The translations under genes were made by a program, and so were the position numbers. Below, piece after piece: positions 27,419 to 35,268 of a DNA stretch of 64,000 bases. The notes under the pieces are model-generated. The model was not told the DNA's origin, searched no databases, and saw nothing but the letters and a program-made list of their open reading frames with translations. Origin of the DNA: Taishania sp. (GTDB taxonomy: Bacteria; Bacteroidota; Bacteroidia; Flavobacteriales_D; Crocinitomicaceae); contig JASLGM010000045.1 in the NCBI GenBank assembly GCA_030150045.1, forward strand, positions 1-64,000, written 5' to 3'. How positions within the stretch are numbered: the stretch's first letter is position 1; every line of letters begins with the position of its first letter.

Positions 27419-28810
27419 ATGAATATTTTTAGATGTACACTTGGAGGTGCGTTATTTTTTAGTGTGTTTTTGCCCACTAAATCTATCGCTCAAACGGCGC
27501 CTTCACTACGTGAAATTCTCGACAGTGCAATTGTACATGACTACAATTATGCAAACAAACAATTGTCATTAGAATCTATTGAGTTGGATCAAGAGCGATT
27601 GAAGGATGTTTACATGCCTCGTTTGGATATCAATGCAAAAGGAGCCTATATGTTTTCTGTAACGGATTTAACTACGCCAGAATTTATAGTGCCTCAATTA
27701 CAAATGGCCATTCCAGAACATACCAATACATATAAAGTTCAGAACTTTTTAACGACTGCTGATTTACAAGCTTCATTTGTGATTTTTGCAGGTGGAAAAG
27801 TAGGTTATCTTAAGAAAGCAAACCTTGAAAGGTATAATGCCGAGCAAGCTTTGTTGACCTCAGACCGCACAGAAATCATCCAGAATGTAACTGCTGTTTA
27901 CGATCAATTGGCGATGTTAAAAGAGATGAAGAAAATGTTGGATGACAGTGATAAACGTTTAGAAGAGAACTTGAAAACAGCTGGGAAAGCATTGGAATAT
28001 GGTTTAATCACTCAATTTGAATACAATAAAGTAGTTTTAGCGCAAACGCAATTGCAATCTAAGTTTAAAGAATATGAAGGAAAGCGTAAACTGGTTCTTT
28101 TGAGCTTGAACATGATTACAAAAATTGACATGCAGCGTTTGGCGTTGATCGACAATGACATAGACGTTATGACTGTTGGGTATGTGAATGAAGCACAAAA
28201 TCGTCCAGAGCTTATCGCCTTGGCAGCAGCTGTAAAAGCGAATGAATACAAAGTAAAAGCTGCAAAAACATGGTGGATTCCTAAAATTGGAGCATCAGCT
28301 TCTTTTGGTTACGCGGGTTTATTGGGAACAACAATACGATCAACTGATCCAATGTTGTTTTCTCAACAACCGATGGATATGAGGTTGCAAAATGTGAATG
28401 TTTTTCCAATGACTACTGTTGGAGTAGGTGTGAAATGGAGCATTTTTGACGGTAGAGAAGGAATCACAGATACCAAGAAAGCAAGATTGGACCTTAAGAT
28501 TGCAGAAAATAAACAAAAAGATGCAGGTGAGAAAATCACGTTGCAATTGGAGAAAAATAAAATTGAGTTAGAAGTAGCAACAGATCAATTAACTGTGAAA
28601 GAAACAGCATTGTCAATTGCAGAGAATTCAATGGAACAAGCAACAAAAGAGTTTAAAGTTGGATTGATTAAATCGACTCAATTGTTAGAAGCAGAGGGAG
28701 ATTTACAAAAAGCAAAATTGGATCATGCTCAAGCAATTTTCCAACAAAGAAGAGCAGCAATTGAATACTTACGAGCTGCAGGGACATTAGAAACAACAAC
28801 ATTAAAATAA
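27419..28810 (+). CDS. TolC family outer membrane efflux protein
   Basis: The protein has a signal peptide (FLPTKSIAQTAPSL) and two copies of the long alpha-helical hairpin and beta segment typical of TolC. Visible parts are LREILDSAIVHDYNYANKQL, the first helix set to about 240, NRPELIALAAAVKANEYKVK at the start of the second, and KEFKVGLIKSTQLLEAEGDL near the C-terminus. It would form the outer-membrane channel for the exporter encoded by the next two genes. The 463-residue length is normal. The HlyD-like gene starts 12 nt downstream. Confidence 0.93.
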   Translation: MNIFRCTLGGALFFSVFLPTKSIAQTAPSLREILDSAIVHDYNYANKQLSLESIELDQERLKDVYMPRLDINAKGAYMFSVTDLTTPEFIVPQLQMAIPEHTNTYKVQNFLTTADLQASFVIFAGGKVGYLKKANLERYNAEQALLTSDRTEIIQNVTAVYDQLAMLKEMKKMLDDSDKRLEENLKTAGKALEYGLITQFEYNKVVLAQTQLQSKFKEYEGKRKLVLLSLNMITKIDMQRLALIDNDIDVMTVGYVNEAQNRPELIALAAAVKANEYKVKAAKTWWIPKIGASASFGYAGLLGTTIRSTDPMLFSQQPMDMRLQNVNVFPMTTVGVGVKWSIFDGREGITDTKKARLDLKIAENKQKDAGEKITLQLEKNKIELEVATDQLTVKETALSIAENSMEQATKEFKVGLIKSTQLLEAEGDLQKAKLDHAQAIFQQRRAAIEYLRAAGTLETTTLK

Positions 28811-28822
28811 TTGAAAGTAATC

Positions 28823-29782
28823 ATGAAAACATATAAAGTATTATCCGCATTAACATTAACAGGAGCTTTACTTACAGCTTGTTCAACTCCAAATGAAAAA
28901 CCTGTACAAGGAAAAATAAAAAAAGAAACCATTTCTTTTACACCGAAAGTTACAGGACGTATCATGAAGATATATGTTCAAGAAGGTGATATCGTTCAAC
29001 CTGGAGATACATTAGCTATGTTAGATGTTCCAGAAGTTGACGCAAAATTAGCACAAGCAACTGGAGTCGTAAAAGCAGCATCTGCACAAAGTACTATGGC
29101 TCAAAATGGTGCGACTGAAAATCAACGTAAACAGTTAAAAGCAAAGTTAGCAGCAACAAAAGAGCAATATGCTTATGCTGAGAAATCGTTCAATAGATCT
29201 AAAGCTATGTTTGATGATGGAATGATGGCGCCTCAACAATTTGATGAAGTGTATGCGAAATACAACGCAGCAAAAGCACAGTTAGACGCTGTAAACGCAG
29301 AGTGGGCCGAAGTGGAAAGAGGAGTGAGATTTGAAACGCAAGATGCTGCAATGGGGCAAAAACAACAAGCTTTAGGTGTTTTGAAAGAAGTAGAAATTGC
29401 TTATTCTGAAAAATATATTATTGCTACAAATACCATGCAAGTAGAGACGATCACTTTACATGAAGGAGAATTAGCTACAGCTGGATTCGCTTTGTTTAAT
29501 GGTTATGTTCCTCAATCTACGTATTTCAGATTAACTGTTGGTGAGAAAAACATTGGAAACTTTGAAGTAGGTAAAGAATTGATTTTAGACATTCCTTACT
29601 TAAAGAAAGAAGTAAAAGTTAAGGTGCAAAGTGTTAAACAAATGGCAAGATATGCTGATGTAACCAGCCCTTATCCAGATTTACAAATGGATGAAGCATT
29701 TTATGAATTGAAACTTAAACCAGTTGGAAACGAAGACCTCAGTAAACTTTTGGTTAACGCCTCTGTGATCTTAAAAAAATAA
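28823..29782 (+). CDS. HlyD/MFP family periplasmic adaptor lipoprotein
   Basis: The ATG at 28823 gives a lipoprotein signal (LTLTGALLTACSTP, lipid cysteine about 20). The first half-lipoyl segment is RIMKIYVQEGDIVQPGDTLA, followed by a helical hairpin (about 75-185) and a beta-barrel half with EGELATAGFALFNGY. The adaptor would bridge the inner-membrane ABC-2 protein and the TolC channel. At 319 residues it fits the YhiI/YbhG-like group that works with ABC-2 exporters. The frame is open upstream only through a TTG. Confidence 0.92.
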   Translation: MKTYKVLSALTLTGALLTACSTPNEKPVQGKIKKETISFTPKVTGRIMKIYVQEGDIVQPGDTLAMLDVPEVDAKLAQATGVVKAASAQSTMAQNGATENQRKQLKAKLAATKEQYAYAEKSFNRSKAMFDDGMMAPQQFDEVYAKYNAAKAQLDAVNAEWAEVERGVRFETQDAAMGQKQQALGVLKEVEIAYSEKYIIATNTMQVETITLHEGELATAGFALFNGYVPQSTYFRLTVGEKNIGNFEVGKELILDIPYLKKEVKVKVQSVKQMARYADVTSPYPDLQMDEAFYELKLKPVGNEDLSKLLVNASVILKK

Positions 29783-29785
29783 GAC

Positions 29786-30967
29786 GTGAAAAACTTTTTT
29801 ATATTACTCAAAAGAGAGTTTAAAATGTTCCTTACAAACACCACTCTTTTGATGGTGTTTGTATTAGGACCAATTATTTATGCTCTCCTACTTAATTCCG
29901 TATATAAAAGCGGGAAAGTGGTAGAACTACCTATCGTAATTGTAGATAGAGATAATTCACCAACTTCTTTGCAAGTAGTTGAAATGTTAAACGATAATGA
30001 AGCCATGAATGTGGTACGTGTCGTTAATGAAACTACGGATGCAAAAACAGAAATGGTGGATTACCGCGCAGCAGCATTGATCGTAATTCCTGACCGTTTT
30101 GAAGCAGATGTTTTGACAGGAAGATATCCTGAAGTAATGATCTATTGCAATACGGTGAACTTGTTAACAGCAAACTATGTGAGTAAGGGAATCCAACAAA
30201 CACTAGGAACATTTGCAGCAGGTGCAGAGATGAAAGGGTTGCAAAGAAGAGGAATGTCAGGTGCGCAAGCATTTACAAAATACGAACCCTTTAAACAGAA
30301 CTACGTCAAGGTATTTAATGAAACAGGGAACTACTTTACTTTCATGTGGCCTGCAATGTTGACTGTTGTTTTGCAACAAGTTATTTTGTTAGCAATGGCT
30401 GTTTCAATTGCTTTTGAAGTGGAAAAAGGGACTTTTGGTGTTGGGATTGTAGCAAATACAAAATCTGCTTTTGTTACATTATTAGTAAAAGTAGCGCCTA
30501 TTTGGGTGATTTCTATTCCAATCATATTGATATTCTATTGTTTCCACGTTGTTTATGATGCACCATTACCGACTTCACCAATGAACTTTGCAATTATTTC
30601 AGCTTTGTTTGTCATGGGGGCTTCTTTGTTCGGAGCAGCAGTAAGTGCAATCATTCCTAACGCATTAAAAGCAACTCAAATCTTAATGTTGTTGTCTGCT
30701 CCAGGTTTTATCATCGGAGGCTATACCTGGCCAATGGAATCGATGTCACCTATTGTTCGCTTTATTGCTGACATGTTGCCATTGACACCATTCTTGACGG
30801 CTTTTAAAATGTTGTTGTTTGAAAACGCAACGATGCAGCAAGTTCGACCAGAAATTATACACTTGTTATTACAAGTAATTATCTATTTTGTGATTGGTTT
30901 CATCTTTGTGAAATGGAGAATTATTAAAGAAGGAAAAAAAATAAAAGCGATTACTATTGAAGAGTAA
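29786..30967 (+). CDS. ABC-2 type transporter permease
   Basis: The protein starts at a GTG 3 nt after the HlyD stop (VKNFFILLKREFKMFLTNTT, first helix LLMVFVLGPIIYALLL). It has a periplasmic domain of about 140 residues and then five membrane helices, ending FVIGFIFVKWRIIKEGKK. This is the arrangement of YhhJ/YbhR-type ABC-2 permeases. Normally two such permeases and an ATPase subunit accompany the adaptor; here there is one permease and no ATPase in the operon, so the energising subunit must be elsewhere or the single permease works as a homodimer with a shared ATPase. A terminator follows 120 nt later. Confidence 0.9.
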   Translation: MKNFFILLKREFKMFLTNTTLLMVFVLGPIIYALLLNSVYKSGKVVELPIVIVDRDNSPTSLQVVEMLNDNEAMNVVRVVNETTDAKTEMVDYRAAALIVIPDRFEADVLTGRYPEVMIYCNTVNLLTANYVSKGIQQTLGTFAAGAEMKGLQRRGMSGAQAFTKYEPFKQNYVKVFNETGNYFTFMWPAMLTVVLQQVILLAMAVSIAFEVEKGTFGVGIVANTKSAFVTLLVKVAPIWVISIPIILIFYCFHVVYDAPLPTSPMNFAIISALFVMGASLFGAAVSAIIPNALKATQILMLLSAPGFIIGGYTWPMESMSPIVRFIADMLPLTPFLTAFKMLLFENATMQQVRPEIIHLLLQVIIYFVIGFIFVKWRIIKEGKKIKAITIEE

Positions 30968-31087
30968 ATCTAGAAGATATCCTCATGTTGTTATTCAATT
31001 TGTGAATCAATAAAACCTATTCATTGTTAGGTCGATCGCGAAGGAAGGCGTGACTTTGTTTCCTTTGTTGATATTTTAAAGTCAAAA

Positions 31088-31121
31088 AAAATCCCCGAAT
31101 AGTTTCTATTCGGGGATTTTT
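31088..31121. terminator. Bidirectional terminator between the efflux operon and the T9SS gene
   Basis: CCCCGAATAG and CTATTCGGGG pair around a TTT loop, flanked by A and T runs on the two sides, so it can end transcripts from both directions. Confidence 0.88.
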
Positions 31122-31141
31122 CTTTTGTAGCAAGCATTGCA

Positions 31142-31903
31142 TTAATCCTTGATCAATTTCATTACATGGATTTTATTTTCGCGAACCACATTAACCATGT
31201 ATGTTCCTTTTGCGAAGTCAGATATATTGATTTGCATGGTTTCATTTGTTGGTTGAACAGAACGAATCAATTCGCCAGTAACAGCATAGAAATTGATAAG
31301 TAGAACTCCATCCAATTTATCCAAAGAAATGATATCATTTGCAGGGTTTGGAAACAAAGTAGCTACTTCTAGAGAAAGATTATTTACAGATAATCTAGGG
31401 TTAATTACAAGTTTGTATCCTTCAAATGTGTATGGAACATCACTACTACCAATGAATGGAATACTGATATTCGCTGAAATTATAATACTAACATCATAAC
31501 CAGTTGTATTGATTTGGCTTTCTAAAATTTCAGAAGTATTATATAGCCTAGCACATCCCCAAGTACCACCTGAAAAGCGACAGTTTGTTGGTGCTGTAAT
31601 ATTGCAACTGTAAGTAAAATTAGCAGGAATTCCTTCTACAGCAGTTACAGTAAAATGGTTGATTGTCGCCCCGTTAAATGATGGGTTGATGTCTCCAGCG
31701 CTTGTAGGCACCTTGAAGTGAAGCATTTGTTCGTAAGGTAAACCAACAGTTGCAGGACCTAAATTGTCTTGTGTCGAGGGCCAAGCACCAAATGGTGTCG
31801 AAGCGTTGTTCGACATTAAGTCTGTGTCACAAACAACGGGACTTTGTGCTTTCACGATCAAAGAAGTAGAAATTAAAAGCGCGGATAGTAATAGTCTTTT
31901 CAT
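31142..31903 (-). CDS. Secreted protein with T9SS C-terminal sorting domain
   Basis: The start is the ATG giving a signal peptide (MKRLLLSALLISTSLIVKAQ). The middle (about 30-165) is a beta-rich domain with four cysteines (VVCDTDL, YSCNITAPTNCRF, WGCARLYN) that I do not recognise. The last 75 residues are a type A sorting domain: LFPNPANDIISL, a GELIRSV turn, SDFAKGTYMV and a basic end KLIKD. It should be exported by Sec, passed through the outer membrane by the T9SS and probably surface-anchored. The lipoprotein gene lies 25 nt upstream, in the same direction. Confidence 0.9.
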   Translation of the reverse strand: MKRLLLSALLISTSLIVKAQSPVVCDTDLMSNNASTPFGAWPSTQDNLGPATVGLPYEQMLHFKVPTSAGDINPSFNGATINHFTVTAVEGIPANFTYSCNITAPTNCRFSGGTWGCARLYNTSEILESQINTTGYDVSIIISANISIPFIGSSDVPYTFEGYKLVINPRLSVNNLSLEVATLFPNPANDIISLDKLDGVLLINFYAVTGELIRSVQPTNETMQINISDFAKGTYMVNVVRENKIHVMKLIKD

Positions 31904-31928
31904 AAAATAAGTATGTATTTGTTTTATT

Positions 31929-32351
31929 CTAATTACCAATAGCAAAAACTTGACATTTTGAACGGATTAAGTTCATTTGTCCTTCTGCTAAATTGATAGA
32001 ATCTTTTGTCGTAATTCGATAACGAAAACTTTCTGAAACAGTTTCTCCCATTTCTTTTCCATAATTGATTACGTCTATATCATTACATTTTGGGGCAACA
32101 CTTAATACATTGTCCGTACTTTGTTTTCCAATAACCACATCATTCACCATGACCAAAACTGTATCTTGACCGTATGCATTTTGATTGGCAGTAGGAACGT
32201 AAAACATTACTTTACCTTCGTATTTACACGAAGCATCTCCTTTTTCAGCAGTTTCGTCATAGTTTATTGCAGTTTGATCATTGCACCCTGCTTTTTTACA
32301 ACTCATAATTAATAAAGGAAAGGCAAATAAAAGTAGTGTTAGCTTTTTCAT
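31929..32351 (-). CDS. Small lipoprotein of unknown function
   Basis: The 140-residue protein has a clear lipobox (FAFPLLIMSCKKAGCND, lipid Cys18). The mature part begins with a short segment, AINYDETAEKGDASC, that resembles the calcium-loop-like repeats (N/D-rich, ending in Cys) seen in many Bacteroidota surface proteins. A beta-rich part follows (GKVMFYVPTANQNAYGQDT, VMVNDVVIG). No enzyme motif is visible. It precedes the T9SS gene by 25 nt, probably in one transcript. Confidence 0.8.
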   Translation of the reverse strand: MKKLTLLLFAFPLLIMSCKKAGCNDQTAINYDETAEKGDASCKYEGKVMFYVPTANQNAYGQDTVLVMVNDVVIGKQSTDNVLSVAPKCNDIDVINYGKEMGETVSESFRYRITTKDSINLAEGQMNLIRSKCQVFAIGN

Positions 32352-32496
32352 ATCGTAAATTTTGAATAAATATAATAGAAGCCAATTGAATTCTGCAAAT
32401 AAAAAGTAATTATATACGAATTAGTTAAGGGATTGTCATGTGATTTCTGATAGTTGCTTCGTGGGAATCTATTATATTTACAGCAAAAAAGTTTAA

Positions 32497-34014
32497 ATGA
32501 GTCCAGTTTTGATCATTACCCTTTTGGTAGCCTATTTTGCCGTATTGATGCTGATTTCCTATGTTACATCAAAAAATGCGGATACGGAGACATTTTTCAC
32601 AGGGAATAGACAAAGCCCATGGTACTTAGTTGCTTTTGGGATGATTGGAGCCTCTCTTTCTGGTGTAACTTTTGTTTCAGTTCCAGGAACAGTAGTTAAT
32701 GATGGATTCGGTTATTATCAAGTGGTACTTGGATATATTATTGGATACATCGTCATAGCAAAGATACTTATGCCGTTGTATTATCGGCTAAATGTGGTTT
32801 CTATTTATCAATATTTAGAACAACGATTTGGAACTATATCCTATAAAACGGGAGCTTCCTTTTTTATCCTTTCGCGCACTTTAGGAAGCGCTGTTCGTTT
32901 GTACCTTGCAACGATGGTACTACATTATTTCTTACTTGCAGACTTTGGATTACCGTATTGGGGAACAGCTGTTATTACTATCGTACTTATTTGGATTTAC
33001 ACCTTTAAAGGGGGAATAAAAACCATAGTATACACCGATACTTTTCAAACTTTTTTCTTGGTGAGTAGTGTCATTATCTGTACACTGATTATTTGTAAAC
33101 TTTTGGGGTATAATCTGTTTGAATTATTTCATTCAATTGGAGAGTTAACCACAAAGCATAACACCTCCATGACAAAGTTGTTTTACTTAGACGATTATAA
33201 ATCTCATTTATTTTTTCCTAAACAATTTTTTGGTGGAATGTTCATTGCTATTGCTATGACTGGATTGGATCAAGACATGATGCAGAAGAATTTAACGTGT
33301 AAAACCTTGAAGGATGCGCAAAAAAATATGTACTCATTCACCACGGTTTTGGTAATAACAAATTTTTTGTTTTTATTATTGGGAGGTGCATTGTATGTAT
33401 ACAGTTTGAAGATGAATGTTGATTTACCAATGAAAGATGGTAAAATTATTACCGATCATGTTTTCCCATATTTAGCATTGAATGAATTTCCTAATTTTGG
33501 ATGGATGGGGACTTTAGCAGGTGCATTTTTTTTACTTGGAATAATAGCATCAAGTTATGCTTCAGCCGATAGTGCATTAGCGGCTTTGACAACTGGGTTT
33601 TGTGTTGATTTCTTAAATGTAGAAAAGAAAGAAGAGAAGAGAAGAGCTAGATTGAAACTGTATGTACACATAGGATTCTCACTCCTTTTTTTACTTATTA
33701 TTCTAGGCACTAAGTGGTTTGTAACAAACAATCCAGGGATGGATTTGATAGGAATCATCTTAAAAGTGGCTGGATATACGTATGGACCTCTCTTGGGATT
33801 GTTTGCTTTTGGATTGTTGACAAAGCGTATGTTAAATGAAAAACTTGTTCCACTGATTTGTTGTTTGATGCCAATCATTTGTTATATTTTAGATAGAAAT
33901 TCACAAACTTGGTTTGACGGCTATAAATTTAGCTATGAAATTTTGATTGTAAACGGATTGTTTACTTTCATGGGACTGTGGATGATTTCCAATAAAAAGA
34001 TAGAAATAGCATGA
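32497..34014 (+). CDS. Sodium:solute symporter family protein (SSS)
   Basis: The protein has about thirteen membrane helices over 505 residues. It starts LIITLLVAYFAVLMLISYVT and shows the SSS features NRQSPWYLVAFGMIGASLSG (helix 2 with the substrate/sodium residues), the GGIKTIVYTDTFQ loop and ASSYASADSALAALTTGF in the second sodium-site helix. The substrate is not readable. The stop overlaps the ATG of the following GlmU-like gene by 4 nt (ATGA), so the two are translated together. Confidence 0.92.
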   Translation: MSPVLIITLLVAYFAVLMLISYVTSKNADTETFFTGNRQSPWYLVAFGMIGASLSGVTFVSVPGTVVNDGFGYYQVVLGYIIGYIVIAKILMPLYYRLNVVSIYQYLEQRFGTISYKTGASFFILSRTLGSAVRLYLATMVLHYFLLADFGLPYWGTAVITIVLIWIYTFKGGIKTIVYTDTFQTFFLVSSVIICTLIICKLLGYNLFELFHSIGELTTKHNTSMTKLFYLDDYKSHLFFPKQFFGGMFIAIAMTGLDQDMMQKNLTCKTLKDAQKNMYSFTTVLVITNFLFLLLGGALYVYSLKMNVDLPMKDGKIITDHVFPYLALNEFPNFGWMGTLAGAFFLLGIIASSYASADSALAALTTGFCVDFLNVEKKEEKRRARLKLYVHIGFSLLFLLIILGTKWFVTNNPGMDLIGIILKVAGYTYGPLLGLFAFGLLTKRMLNEKLVPLICCLMPIICYILDRNSQTWFDGYKFSYEILIVNGLFTFMGLWMISNKKIEIA

Positions 34015-35165
34015 AAATAATTCTAGATGATCAAGGGCAAACCTTGCATTTTGCACCACTTACATTAACTAGACCAATTGGAGATTTGAGATGTGGTATG
34101 TTTACCAATACAGAGAGATGGGAATATTTTGACGAAAGTATAGAAGTGTATTTCCGTTCAATGGAACACTTGCAAACCAAGTTTCCAGATGAAAATGGAG
34201 ATCTTATTGTAAATGCAGCTTGGATCCCTAGCGAAAGTATGATGGCAGCAGCTGTTGCTTTGACAGATGATACGACGCTATGCTGGAAGGAAATCATATT
34301 GGCTGTAAAAGGAAACGGTTCCAATAAAATTCAATGGAAAGGTGAAGCACCAATTGTATTGTTGAACAGATGGGAATTATTCTCTAAAAATGATAAAGCA
34401 ATAGCGCAAGATTTTGCATGGTTTACGGAGGGACGAGAAAGTCAACCTTTGTCAGAAAGTAACCGTTTGATAGGAGATGTAGCACAGTTGTTTATAGAAG
34501 AAGGCGCAAGTATAGAAGGTGCAATTTTAAATGTAAAAGATGGACCGATATATATAGGATGTAATGCAGAAGTGATGGAAGGTGCACTTATTAGAGGTGC
34601 TTTAGCTTTAATGGATAACGCTGTGGTAAAGATGGGAGCTAAATTATACGGAGCGAATACTATTGGACCACATTGTAAAGTTGGGGGAGAAATAGGTAAT
34701 TCCGTTTTTTATGCCTTTTCTAATAAAGGACATGATGGATATGTAGGTAATTCACTAATCGGTGAATGGTGTAATCTAGGAGCAGATACAAATACATCTA
34801 ACCTTAAAAATAATTATGGTAAAGTGGACACTTTCTCTTATGTATCAAGAAGAATGGAGAAAACGAATCAACAGTTCATGGGATTAACAATGGGAGACCA
34901 TGCCAAGTGCGGTATCAATACAATGTTTAATACAGCCACTGTTATTGGTGTTTCTTGTAACATTTATGGAAGCGATTTCCCTGCTAAATTCATACCTTCA
35001 TTCTCTTGGGGAAGCGCAGTAGAAATGATGCCGTTTAGATTTGATAAAGCCATTATCTATGCAAATAATATGATGGAAAGAAGAGCGCTAAAGCTGACGC
35101 AAGAAGAAATAGAAATCATGGAATACATACAAAAAATGGAAAGCGACAATTTTTCTGCTTTGTAA
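34011..35165 (+). CDS. GlmU-like protein with nucleotidyltransferase-like and beta-helix domains
   Basis: The N-terminus MKIILDDQGQTLHFAPLTLT and the TRPIGDLRCGMFTNTERW motif are those of the Bacteroidota family called GlmU family protein or putative sugar nucleotidyltransferase (NTP_transf_4). The second half, about 165-345, is a left-handed beta-helix with hexapeptide rungs (GAILNVKDGPIYIGCNAEVM, GNSLIGEWCNLGADTNTSNL). The real reaction is not established for this branch; an acyl or nucleotidyl transfer to a sugar phosphate is the usual guess. It is translationally coupled to the SSS transporter. Confidence 0.88.
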   Translation: MKIILDDQGQTLHFAPLTLTRPIGDLRCGMFTNTERWEYFDESIEVYFRSMEHLQTKFPDENGDLIVNAAWIPSESMMAAAVALTDDTTLCWKEIILAVKGNGSNKIQWKGEAPIVLLNRWELFSKNDKAIAQDFAWFTEGRESQPLSESNRLIGDVAQLFIEEGASIEGAILNVKDGPIYIGCNAEVMEGALIRGALALMDNAVVKMGAKLYGANTIGPHCKVGGEIGNSVFYAFSNKGHDGYVGNSLIGEWCNLGADTNTSNLKNNYGKVDTFSYVSRRMEKTNQQFMGLTMGDHAKCGINTMFNTATVIGVSCNIYGSDFPAKFIPSFSWGSAVEMMPFRFDKAIIYANNMMERRALKLTQEEIEIMEYIQKMESDNFSAL

Positions 35166-35268
35166 TTATTGGCATGTGCCTTGAGCCTTATAGTAAAGCA
35201 TAAGAAATAACAACAAAAGTATTTTGTAAGACCCAGTGGTCTGCCAAAATGACACAATAATAGACACA

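Noticed and set aside
31021..31135. Possible element copy after the ABC-2 gene
   Set aside because: The gap has only a bidirectional terminator; none of the GCGTTAGGGAT or CGGATAGCCCG landmarks is present.
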